Positions 15,474 through 23,511 of a DNA stretch of 52,231 nt are shown in pieces. A program made the position numbers and the translations under genes. Position 1 is the stretch's first letter. Every line of letters begins with the position of its first letter. A model generated the notes under the pieces. The model saw nothing but the letters and a program-made list of their open reading frames with translations, was not told the origin of the DNA and did not search any database. Source of the DNA: Deltaproteobacteria bacterium (GTDB lineage: Bacteria; Desulfobacterota; DSM-4660; Desulfatiglandales; Desulfatiglandaceae); NCBI GenBank assembly GCA_021737785.1, contig JAIPDI010000039.1:1-52231 (forward strand), read 5' to 3'.

Positions 15474-18400
15474 CCTCAAGGGCGAAGACGACCGTCCCAG
15501 GACCATCGAGCAGTTTCTCAGGGAACGCGAACGTATCGACAGCATTCTCCAGAAGGAGTTCAAGAAGGAGACTACCATCCTGTTTACGGATATCTGCGAT
15601 TATACATCCTATACGGAGAAAATGGGGGACCTCTCCAGCCGGGCGATGCTCCAGAAACACAATGATATCGTCCTCCCTGTCGTTTCTACGTATGAGGGTG
15701 TGGTTATCAAGACCATCGGTGATGCGGTCATGGCTACCTTTCCGAACTCCCTGGCCGCAGTAAAGGCCGCTTCGGACATTCAGAAGGGTCTGCACCAGCA
15801 TAATCGCATTGCGGGCACGGGTGACAGGATCCATGTCAAGGTCGGGATCAACACCGGCGAGGCCCTGGTGGACGGGGGCGACGTGTTCGGCGATGCAGTG
15901 AATTTGGCTGCGCGGATACAATCCAAGGCAGGAAAGGATGAGATACTCGTCTCCAAGAGGGTCTATGACGATGTGTGCGGCAGCGATGATGTGCTCTGCA
16001 GGATACATGAAAAGGTCCAGGTAAAGGGTAAGACCGAGCCCGTTCAGTTATACCGGGTGGTCTGGAAAGACGAAGATGTGGCGCCCGAGACCGAACCCAA
16101 GGTGAGGGCCGGGGGCGGCGTGACGCACCGCGAGGCCATACGTCCACTGGAGGTCCTTTATCTCGAGGTGGCCAGGGAAGGAGATCGCATCAAGCTCTGC
16201 GCATATGAGCAGAAGCCGGGCGAAACGAGCACCATTCAACACTACGAGGAGACGGATGTTTCCATGGACCGGGTCAAGACCCGGTGCCATGAAATGGTGG
16301 AGACCCTCAACAAGGTCAATCGCCGGGGCCTGGTCTCGCGTGAAAATTTAAAACGCCTGAGGGAGATCGGACAGGTTTTTTCGGATGAATTGTTTACCCT
16401 GAACGTCAAGGAAAAGCTCAAGAACTCCAAGGCCGACCACATGATCCTGAATCTGGACGACCAACTGGTCCATGTGCCCTGGGAACTCCTCTATGACGGT
16501 CAGCAGTTTCTCTGCCAGCGGTTCAGTATGGGTCGTCTGGTGAAGACTCGACAGCCGGTAGGCGCAAGGCGGAGCCGGGTCCTTGCCCGACCTCTGAAGA
16601 TGCTGGTCCTGGCCGACCCCGGAGGAGACCTGGAGGGCGCCTATACGGAAGGCACCCGGATTCGCGACACCATGGATTCGAAAAAGGACTTTGTCAATGC
16701 CACATTACGTTCCGGCAACATCACTCCGGACTTTATCAAAAAAAAGATCCGGAATTTTGATGTGGTCCATTTTGCCGGACATTCTGATTACGATCCGCAG
16801 CGTCCGGGCGAGAGCGGGTGGCGTCTCACCGGCGGGAATCTCAAAACTGAAGACATCGCCAGGATGACCGGCGCGAGCGCCATGCCGGCCCTCATCTTTT
16901 CCAATGCGTGTCAGTCGGGCCGAACCGAGGAATGGGGTCTCAGAGAGTCCTTTCAGGAAGAGATCTTCGGACTGGCCAATGTATTTCTCCTCGCAGGGGT
17001 CAAGCATTTTGTGGGGACCTTCTGGGAAATCATGGACGAACCCAGCAGCCGGTTTGCCATGGAATTCTATCAATGCTTCATGTCGGGCATGACCATGGGC
17101 GAGGCGGTTCGTGAGGCCCGGCATGCCCTGATTCGGGAATACGGTGAGGAGAACATCGTATGGGCGAGCTATCTCCTTTATGGAGATCCGACCTCCAACT
17201 ATATGGACCAGATCATGGCGGCCGAGCCTCGAAAAGAACCGAGACCATCTGTGACTGTTCTTCAAAAGGGACAGGTGCTGGGCGAGGTGCGGTCAAGGGA
17301 AGAACCCTTTGATTTTTCAAAGAGGGAGCCGACAAAAAGGAAATGGCCCTGGATGGCCCTTGCCGCTGGGGTGCTGCTGTTATCGAGTTTTGTGCTCTGG
17401 GGTTACCCCGGTTTGTTGCGAAAAGGGACGGGCGCATACGAAGAGGCGGCCCTGGCCTACTACCACCAGGGGGCCTTTGACGAGGCCCTCAGCGCCTGCA
17501 CGTCCATAGAGGCCAGGGACCCGCACCTCAGTCTGGCCTACCTGATTCGGGGAGATGTTTATTTCAGGCGGGGGGACCTGGATGCGGCGAAGGCCGCCTA
17601 TCAGAAGGCGATTGCGGCCAAAAAAGGGGCCGGGGTTCAGAAGGCCGGGGCCTATATCGGCCTGGGCCGCATTGCCTCCATTCGAAAAGAGACGGACAAG
17701 GCCCTTGGATATTATGAATCGGCCGCCAGGGTGGCCCCTGAAAGCGGCGTTGCCTATCTGTCTCAGGCCGTCCTTTTCGAGGACAAGGGCGAATACGGAA
17801 AGGCCCTGGAACTCCTGGAAAAGGCCCGGACCCATGCTCCGCAGGACCAGGCCCTGGTGGCGCTGACCAACGAGACACGCAAGAAGGCTGATCTGGCGAT
17901 CAACGAAGAGCGGCAGGCCCGCATTGACAGAATGGTCCAGGAACTGGTCGAGACCATGAAGTCGCCCCCCGCTCCCGTCCCTTCGGACGGCTGGACCTCC
18001 ACTCCCCTGACCCTGTGGGTGATGGATGTCGAGACTGATGGATACTCGCTTCAGGAGGGAGAGGAAAAACTCTTAGTCGCCGGCATTCAGGACCAGCTCC
18101 TTCAACACTGCCGGGCGCGTCTGGTGGAACGGGGCCTCCTGGACAAGCTCCTCGCAGAATTGAAGCTGGGGACATCCCAGCTGGTGGACAAACAGACCGC
18201 CCTGTCCCTGGGCAGAATCCTGGCCGCAAGGCTGATCCTGACGGGTCAGGTGGTCTATTCCGGCCCCCAGACCCAGGTCTCCATGCGCCTGATCGAAACC
18301 GAAACCGGGCGCATTACCGCTGCAGTGAACGAAACCTTTGGCAGCGCGGTTCCCGTATCTATAGTATCGGAAGAAGTATCCAAAAAAGTGATGGAAAAGG

Positions 18401-18642
18401 TGAATGAAAACTACCCCCTTCGGGGAAAAATATCGACAGTGGAAGGGAATGAAGTCACGTTGAACATCGGGCAGATGGCCGGGACTCGCAAGGGGCAGAA
18501 ATACAATGTGATAGACCAGGATGCGGATCTGGAGGTGATATCCGATCAGCTCGAGACCGCCACTGCAAAAATTGTCAAAGGGAACACGTCATTAGTAGAA
18601 GGGATGCGCGTGGAGGCCAGCAACGGCGCTCCTAAGGATTGA
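15460..18642 (+). CDS. Class III nucleotidyl cyclase - CHAT protease - TM - TPR - CsgG-like fusion
   Basis: 1060 residues. (1) Cyclase domain about 35-215 with metal Asp44 and Asp88, purine-selecting Lys84 and Asp145 (adenylate type), Asn148 and Arg152. (2) CHAT caspase-fold domain about 320-590 with His441 (HFAGH) and Cys484 (NACQSG). (3) Transmembrane helix about 627-650. (4) TPRs about 660-820 (ALAYYHQGAFDEALSA). (5) CsgG/FlgO-like domain from about 850 to the end, resembling that of the lipoprotein at 11718. Cyclase and protease should be cytoplasmic, TPR and CsgG parts periplasmic. ATG 15460 has AAGGAG and overlaps the anti-sigma-like gene; a longer reading from 15367 lacks support. cAMP output and protease targets are unknown. 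Confidence 0.9.
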   Translation: MGKNDLKGEDDRPRTIEQFLRERERIDSILQKEFKKETTILFTDICDYTSYTEKMGDLSSRAMLQKHNDIVLPVVSTYEGVVIKTIGDAVMATFPNSLAAVKAASDIQKGLHQHNRIAGTGDRIHVKVGINTGEALVDGGDVFGDAVNLAARIQSKAGKDEILVSKRVYDDVCGSDDVLCRIHEKVQVKGKTEPVQLYRVVWKDEDVAPETEPKVRAGGGVTHREAIRPLEVLYLEVAREGDRIKLCAYEQKPGETSTIQHYEETDVSMDRVKTRCHEMVETLNKVNRRGLVSRENLKRLREIGQVFSDELFTLNVKEKLKNSKADHMILNLDDQLVHVPWELLYDGQQFLCQRFSMGRLVKTRQPVGARRSRVLARPLKMLVLADPGGDLEGAYTEGTRIRDTMDSKKDFVNATLRSGNITPDFIKKKIRNFDVVHFAGHSDYDPQRPGESGWRLTGGNLKTEDIARMTGASAMPALIFSNACQSGRTEEWGLRESFQEEIFGLANVFLLAGVKHFVGTFWEIMDEPSSRFAMEFYQCFMSGMTMGEAVREARHALIREYGEENIVWASYLLYGDPTSNYMDQIMAAEPRKEPRPSVTVLQKGQVLGEVRSREEPFDFSKREPTKRKWPWMALAAGVLLLSSFVLWGYPGLLRKGTGAYEEAALAYYHQGAFDEALSACTSIEARDPHLSLAYLIRGDVYFRRGDLDAAKAAYQKAIAAKKGAGVQKAGAYIGLGRIASIRKETDKALGYYESAARVAPESGVAYLSQAVLFEDKGEYGKALELLEKARTHAPQDQALVALTNETRKKADLAINEERQARIDRMVQELVETMKSPPAPVPSDGWTSTPLTLWVMDVETDGYSLQEGEEKLLVAGIQDQLLQHCRARLVERGLLDKLLAELKLGTSQLVDKQTALSLGRILAARLILTGQVVYSGPQTQVSMRLIETETGRITAAVNETFGSAVPVSIVSEEVSKKVMEKVNENYPLRGKISTVEGNEVTLNIGQMAGTRKGQKYNVIDQDADLEVISDQLETATAKIVKGNTSLVEGMRVEASNGAPKD

Positions 18643-18764
18643 CGGAATCGCGCCCGAGTCACTCGATTTGTCATTGAAGACACGACAAAAAGGGTGTGAG
18701 TGGTGCATTACCCGTTTGAGGGAAATGACCAACGACAAAAGGATGAGGACTGTCCAACCTTGAC

Positions 18765-18789
18765 AAGAGCTACAGCGCTGACAGCTCTT
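18765..18789 (+). terminator. Possible hairpin terminator after the cyclase-CHAT gene
   Basis: AAGAGCT (18765-18771) and AGCTCTT (18783-18789) form a perfect 7-bp stem with an 11-nt loop, followed by TTG rather than a long T-run. It lies 123 bp after the cyclase-CHAT stop and 89 bp before the first NHL gene, so it may separate the two transcripts. Weak as an intrinsic terminator. Confidence 0.3.
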
Positions 18790-18877
18790 TTGCTTTCAGC
18801 TTCAGGGCTTTGAGCTTCAAGCTTTTGTGACCGTTTGCCTTTGGAGTAATCAAGTTGACACCATGCGGGAGGAAGAA

Positions 18878-21800
18878 ATGGAAAAGATTTCTGTCCGACG
18901 ATTCATCATTCCCATTTTTTTCAGCTTTGTACTTCTCGCCATTCTTTCTATCACTGGATTGGCTGCAGAAGCATACATGTTCGAGCGGATGTGGCCGGTC
19001 TTGGATCAGCCGTGGTATTTCATGCAACCTTCTGGGATCGCAACTGACAGAGAGGGCAATATATATGTGGCAGATACCGGTAACGACCGCATCCAGAAGT
19101 TCAGTTCAACGGGTGGTTTTATCACAAAGTGGGGGACTAAAGGCCCCGGTGATGGTGAATTCAGCTATCCATATGATATCGCCATAGACGGTCAAGGAAA
19201 CGTATATGTGGCGGATGCCGCTAACAACCGCATCCAAAAGTTCAGTTCAGCGGGTGAGTTTATCACGAAATGGGGAAATGAGGGTAGTGCTAATGGAGAA
19301 TTCAGCCATCCGTACGATATCGCCATAGACGATCAAGGCAACGTGTATGTGGCTGAATATATGAATAATCGAGTTCAGAAATTCACCTCTTCGGGAGCGT
19401 TTATCCTGAAGTGGGGCAGTACGGGCAGCGCTGATGGACAGTTTAGCGGTCCGCATGGTATTGCCATAGACGATCAAGGGAACGTGTATGTGGCTGAATA
19501 TATGAATAATCGAGTTCAGAAATTCACCTCTTCAGGGCTGTTTATCGAAAAGTGGGGGAATCCGGGCAGCGGTGATGGGGAGTTGCATAGTCCCACCGGT
19601 ATCACATTAGACAGCCAAGGTAACATTTATGTAGCTGATTTTGGTAACGATCGTATCCAAAAGTTCAACTCCTCAGGAGTATTTATCACGAAGTGGGGGA
19701 GTGAAGGCAGTGGTGATGGACAGTTTAATGGCACGGTCGATGTCGCCTTAGACAACCAGGGAAACATCTATGTGGCGGACTATCTTAACGATCGAATTCA
19801 GAAATTTGGCCCTTCAGGGGCGTTTTTTGCCAAATGGTCGAGCGGGGGTAGTGGCGATGGGGAGTTCTATTCACCCACTGACATCGCCCCAGATGGTCAG
19901 GAGAATATGTATGTAGCGGATAGAGGGAACCATCGAATCCAGAAGTTCGACTCATCAGGGGCGTTTATTACCAAGTGGGGGAGTAAAGGCAGCGGTGATG
20001 GACAGTTTAGTCATCCGAGTGATGTCGCTTTAGATAACCAGGGGAACATCTATGTGGCGGATGCATATAACCATCGAATCCAGAAGTTCACTTCAACAGG
20101 GGTGTTTATCACGAAGTGGGGTAGTGAAGGCAACAGTAACGGACAGTTTAATTCACCAGGAGGGATTTCAATAGACGAGCAGGGGAACGTCTATGTGGCG
20201 GATACGTATAACCATCGAATCCAGAAGTTCACTTCAACAGGGGTGTTTATAACGAAGTGGGGAAGTAGAGGCAGCAGTAATGGGCAGCTTAATACACCAG
20301 GAGGGATTTCAATAGACGAGCAGGGCAACGTCTATGTGGCGGATTCATGGAATTATCGAATCCAGAAGTTCGACTCATCAGGGGCGTTTATTACCAAGTG
20401 GGGAAGCGGCGGTATCGGAGATGGACAGTTTAGTAGCCCTAGTGATGTCTCTTTAGATAACCAAGGGAACGTCTATGTGGTCGAAATATGGAATAATCGC
20501 ATCCAAAAGTTCAGTTTGTCAGGGGCATTTATGACGAAATTCGGCTCGTTCGGCTCTGAACCTGGTCTCCTGAACTGCCCCGTTGGCCTCACTGTAACTA
20601 GCAGTGGAAAAGTATATGTTGCAGATCAGCGTAATAATCGAATTCAGGTTTTCGGCCCATCCACCTCAACAATCACCGATAGGAAGGCGATCGTTGTTGC
20701 GGGGAGCGGCCCTTATGCTACCAACGAACTATGGGATGCGACACAGATGTGCGCCAATTATGCGTATCGGGCACTGACCTACCAGGGTTACACGCGGGGT
20801 ACCATCTATTACCTGTCTGCTGATACGGATCTGGACCTGGATAATGACGGGTACCCGGACGTTGATGCGGATGCAACGAATGCCAATCTTCAGTATGCCA
20901 TTACATCCTGGGCTCAAGATGCGGACAACCTGTTGCTCTATATGGTAGGCCACGGGGGCGAGGGGACCTTCCAGATGGGACAGTTCGAGTTGCTGAATGC
21001 CACTGAACTGGATGCCTGGCTGGATGCAACCCAGCAGACCATCCCGGATTTTGTTACCCTTGTGTATGACGGGTGCCATTCCGGGAGTTTTGTGCCCTAT
21101 CTGATTCCGCCTGCGGGAAAAACTAGGATTCTTGCAACCAGTGCGGACGTTAATGAACCGGCGGTGTTCCAGGCGGATGGGGGGCTTTCATTCGGCTACC
21201 AGTTCTTTTCGTACCTGTTTAACGGGGGCAGCTTTTATGAGTCCTTTGTTCATGGGCAGAAGACCGTACAAGGGGCCTATGATTACAAGCAGACGCCCGT
21301 GATCGAGGGGAATGGAAACGGTATCGGCAACGAAAAGGCGGATAAGGAGATAGCCCAGGCCATCAAACTCGGTAACGAAACCAAATCCGCCGGCGACATC
21401 CCCCAGATCCAAAGCGTATCTCCCGCCCAGACCCTGGCCGAAGGAGTGACCTCTGCGGTCATTTATGCGCAAAAGGTGATGGACGTCGACGGCATCCAGG
21501 AGGTGTTTGCGGTCATCAAACCCCCGGATTATTCCAGCGGGTTTTCGGACAACCCGGTCACCGACCTTCCGACCATCCATCTGAAGGATACCGGGAACAA
21601 CACCTACAGCGGCACCTACAAAGGGTTTACGGTTGAAGGGACCTACAACATCGCTGTCTTTGCCCGCGACAGAAAAGGCACGCTGTCCCTTCCGGCTCAG
21701 ACCTCTGTAACGGTATCCGTAACCACAGACTGCCTCCCTGTTGCAGCTGACCTCAGCATCCGCGTTCCCTGCGCAGAATACATCGGCAATCCATACGGGT

Positions 21801-22045
21801 TTACGCTGGATTCCTATCGCAATCCCGACGACCCTGCCGGGCTTTACTGGAAGCTGGTCCTGGCCACTCTCACGACTGGACAAGGCGAGAACTGCCTTCT
21901 TATCGGCAGCGATCTGAGCATGCCGATACCGTGCGCATCCTATAATGGCGCACAATATGGCTTTACCCTGAACCTTTATCATAACCCCTATGATCCGTCA
22001 GGGCTGTACTGGAAGATGGATGTGAGCACACTGGTGGTGAAGTAG
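18878..22045 (+). CDS. Secreted NHL-repeat / C13-type caspase-fold protein, paralog 1
   Basis: 1055 residues. Sec signal peptide (about 1-31, hydrophobic core then GLAAEA); 12 NHL repeats of 47 residues (about 50-595; e.g. DQGNVYVAEYMNNRVQKF), enough for two six-bladed propellers; a clan-CD peptidase domain of C13/legumain type (about 600-820) with His692 (VGHGG) and Cys733 (DGCHSGSF); an Ig-like domain; and two copies of a roughly 52-residue C-terminal module (about 951-1055; VPCAEY...GLYWK). GGAGG 5 nt before ATG 18878 supports this start. Blades 3/4 and 8/9/10 are nearly identical in DNA, showing recent internal duplication. Probably a periplasmic or extracellular protease; substrate unknown. 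Confidence 0.85.
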   Translation: MEKISVRRFIIPIFFSFVLLAILSITGLAAEAYMFERMWPVLDQPWYFMQPSGIATDREGNIYVADTGNDRIQKFSSTGGFITKWGTKGPGDGEFSYPYDIAIDGQGNVYVADAANNRIQKFSSAGEFITKWGNEGSANGEFSHPYDIAIDDQGNVYVAEYMNNRVQKFTSSGAFILKWGSTGSADGQFSGPHGIAIDDQGNVYVAEYMNNRVQKFTSSGLFIEKWGNPGSGDGELHSPTGITLDSQGNIYVADFGNDRIQKFNSSGVFITKWGSEGSGDGQFNGTVDVALDNQGNIYVADYLNDRIQKFGPSGAFFAKWSSGGSGDGEFYSPTDIAPDGQENMYVADRGNHRIQKFDSSGAFITKWGSKGSGDGQFSHPSDVALDNQGNIYVADAYNHRIQKFTSTGVFITKWGSEGNSNGQFNSPGGISIDEQGNVYVADTYNHRIQKFTSTGVFITKWGSRGSSNGQLNTPGGISIDEQGNVYVADSWNYRIQKFDSSGAFITKWGSGGIGDGQFSSPSDVSLDNQGNVYVVEIWNNRIQKFSLSGAFMTKFGSFGSEPGLLNCPVGLTVTSSGKVYVADQRNNRIQVFGPSTSTITDRKAIVVAGSGPYATNELWDATQMCANYAYRALTYQGYTRGTIYYLSADTDLDLDNDGYPDVDADATNANLQYAITSWAQDADNLLLYMVGHGGEGTFQMGQFELLNATELDAWLDATQQTIPDFVTLVYDGCHSGSFVPYLIPPAGKTRILATSADVNEPAVFQADGGLSFGYQFFSYLFNGGSFYESFVHGQKTVQGAYDYKQTPVIEGNGNGIGNEKADKEIAQAIKLGNETKSAGDIPQIQSVSPAQTLAEGVTSAVIYAQKVMDVDGIQEVFAVIKPPDYSSGFSDNPVTDLPTIHLKDTGNNTYSGTYKGFTVEGTYNIAVFARDRKGTLSLPAQTSVTVSVTTDCLPVAADLSIRVPCAEYIGNPYGFTLDSYRNPDDPAGLYWKLVLATLTTGQGENCLLIGSDLSMPIPCASYNGAQYGFTLNLYHNPYDPSGLYWKMDVSTLVVK

Positions 22046-22072
22046 GCTTGGAATTAAAGAGGTATTTTCACA

Positions 22073-23408
22073 CAGTAGTGTCCGGTTAACATTCAAATAA
22101 ATTCAACTGGATAGGTCCGCTAGTAATCTCGTTTCTGTAATCGTTAGCCGTGAGGGCCTGTAAAATAGGCTTTTTCTCAAAGAGAGTAATACTCAGAATC
22201 TGTAAAATAGTGTAGAGAGTCAGGTCGATTTTCAACCTTTTTTTCATTATGGCGACCATGACATAGGCAGATACGGCAATCCAGATTTGCGTTTTGACAG
22301 CATTCTCCGAGGTGCCATAGAAGCTTTTGATACGTAAATGCTGCTTGATCCATTTGAAAAAAATCTCCACCCGGAACCTGTATCGATACAGCTCGGCAAT
22401 GATTATGGCAGGCAGGGTGAATTGGTTCGTGAGAAAGATGAACGATCTCCCTTTTTCGGCATCAAAGTATTTTATTCGCCGCAGCTTTTCCGGATAGTCT
22501 CTCTTGCTGTAGTAACCCGTTAAGGCAACTGTTTGATCGAATTTGACGCCAGTGGCTTTATTGATTCTGTGGGAATATATTCGGCGCAATCCCGTGTTTG
22601 TTTTTGAGCGCGTTACAAATACAGCCGAGCTTTGGTGCAATTGATAAAGTCGCTGAAAGTCCAAATAGGCGCGGTCCATGACATAGATTGCCCCTGGTTC
22701 TGGGATGAGATGGTCAAGGACGTTGACATCATGAACCTTGCCATCGGTGATCCATATGAAAGTTGGGATGTCACCCCTTAAATCCAAAAGGGTGTGCAGC
22801 TTCACAGCTCCCTTTGCTTTTCGAAACCGGGCCCATGGGAAGACCGATAAACACAGATCAATTGTCGATGAATCCAGAGCATAAACGGTCTCTTTCAGGT
22901 CAAGGCCAAAATCCTCATCAACATATAGGCGCCGAGCCTCGTCGATCAGGGTTTGAGCAAAGTCACTGTAGATCCGCCAATCCCGTGTCTCGTTTGCGTC
23001 GGCCAACGTGCTGCGAGATACTTTGCCCCTGATCCCCATATGGTAAAGTCTCTCTCGCATGGCTCGAAGGCAGCACTCGATATCGCGCAGGCTTTCACGG
23101 TAAGTCAGTTGGGCAAAAGCCATACACAGGAATTGATCGTAACATGTGAAAGAACGAACCCGATAATTGCCGCGATACCGATCGACACATTGGCTGAATT
23201 TTTTACGAGGGAGGAAGTCCATCACCTGAGAAAAAACGGTTTGCCCCTGATACATAGATGTACTCCTTTGGCTGGGTAAGTTTTCCGGCAAAGGAGTATG
23301 GGGCCAAACTCAGATGAATTTCAAGTCGATCCCTCCCGATATCGTCTATTTAATATGTTATATCAATTGGTTATACAATCTTTTAAAAACTTTAACCGGA
23401 CACCACTG
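22073..23408 (-). mobile_element. Intact IS4-family insertion sequence with 9-bp target duplication
   Basis: 1336-bp element with 17-bp terminal inverted repeats CAGTRGTGTCCGGTTAA (22073-22089 and 23392-23408, one mismatch). It is flanked by a perfect 9-bp direct repeat ATTTTCACA at 22064-22072 and 23409-23417, the target duplication. It contains one transposase gene on the minus strand. Undamaged ends, duplication and reading frame indicate a recent insertion, between NHL/C13 paralogs 1 and 2 and disrupting neither. Confidence 0.93.
22086..23255 (-). CDS. IS4-family DDE transposase
   Basis: 389 residues from ATG 23255 (AGGAG 7 nt upstream); a TTG at 23291 would add 12 residues. Catalytic acids are visible in order: Asp in YALDSST, Asp in VMDRAYLDF and Glu in the IS4 YREK signature Y-RFRVE-IFFKWIK. 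An N-terminal DUF4372-like segment (FSQVMDFLPRKKFSQCVDRY) is typical of this IS4 group. No frameshift or internal stop, so likely functional. It is the only gene in the element at 22073-23408. Confidence 0.93.
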   Translation of the reverse strand: MYQGQTVFSQVMDFLPRKKFSQCVDRYRGNYRVRSFTCYDQFLCMAFAQLTYRESLRDIECCLRAMRERLYHMGIRGKVSRSTLADANETRDWRIYSDFAQTLIDEARRLYVDEDFGLDLKETVYALDSSTIDLCLSVFPWARFRKAKGAVKLHTLLDLRGDIPTFIWITDGKVHDVNVLDHLIPEPGAIYVMDRAYLDFQRLYQLHQSSAVFVTRSKTNTGLRRIYSHRINKATGVKFDQTVALTGYYSKRDYPEKLRRIKYFDAEKGRSFIFLTNQFTLPAIIIAELYRYRFRVEIFFKWIKQHLRIKSFYGTSENAVKTQIWIAVSAYVMVAIMKKRLKIDLTLYTILQILSITLFEKKPILQALTANDYRNEITSGPIQLNLFEC

Positions 23409-23511
23409 ATTTTCACAACCAATGAAATAGTCGGATATTGAGTTCGAAAGGCCCGGCAGGTTTGAGCGTATAAATCTTCTTTACCGTTTTGCGATGTGCA
23501 GGAGGTGCGAT

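Noticed and set aside
18878-20670. 141-bp periodic repeats that could suggest an array
   Set aside because: The period is 47 codons in frame and encodes NHL blades; there are no unique spacers between short identical repeats, so not CRISPR.
21188-21982. 264-codon open frame on the minus strand
   Set aside because: Antisense to the C13 and C-terminal modules of paralog 1; no start signal or motif.
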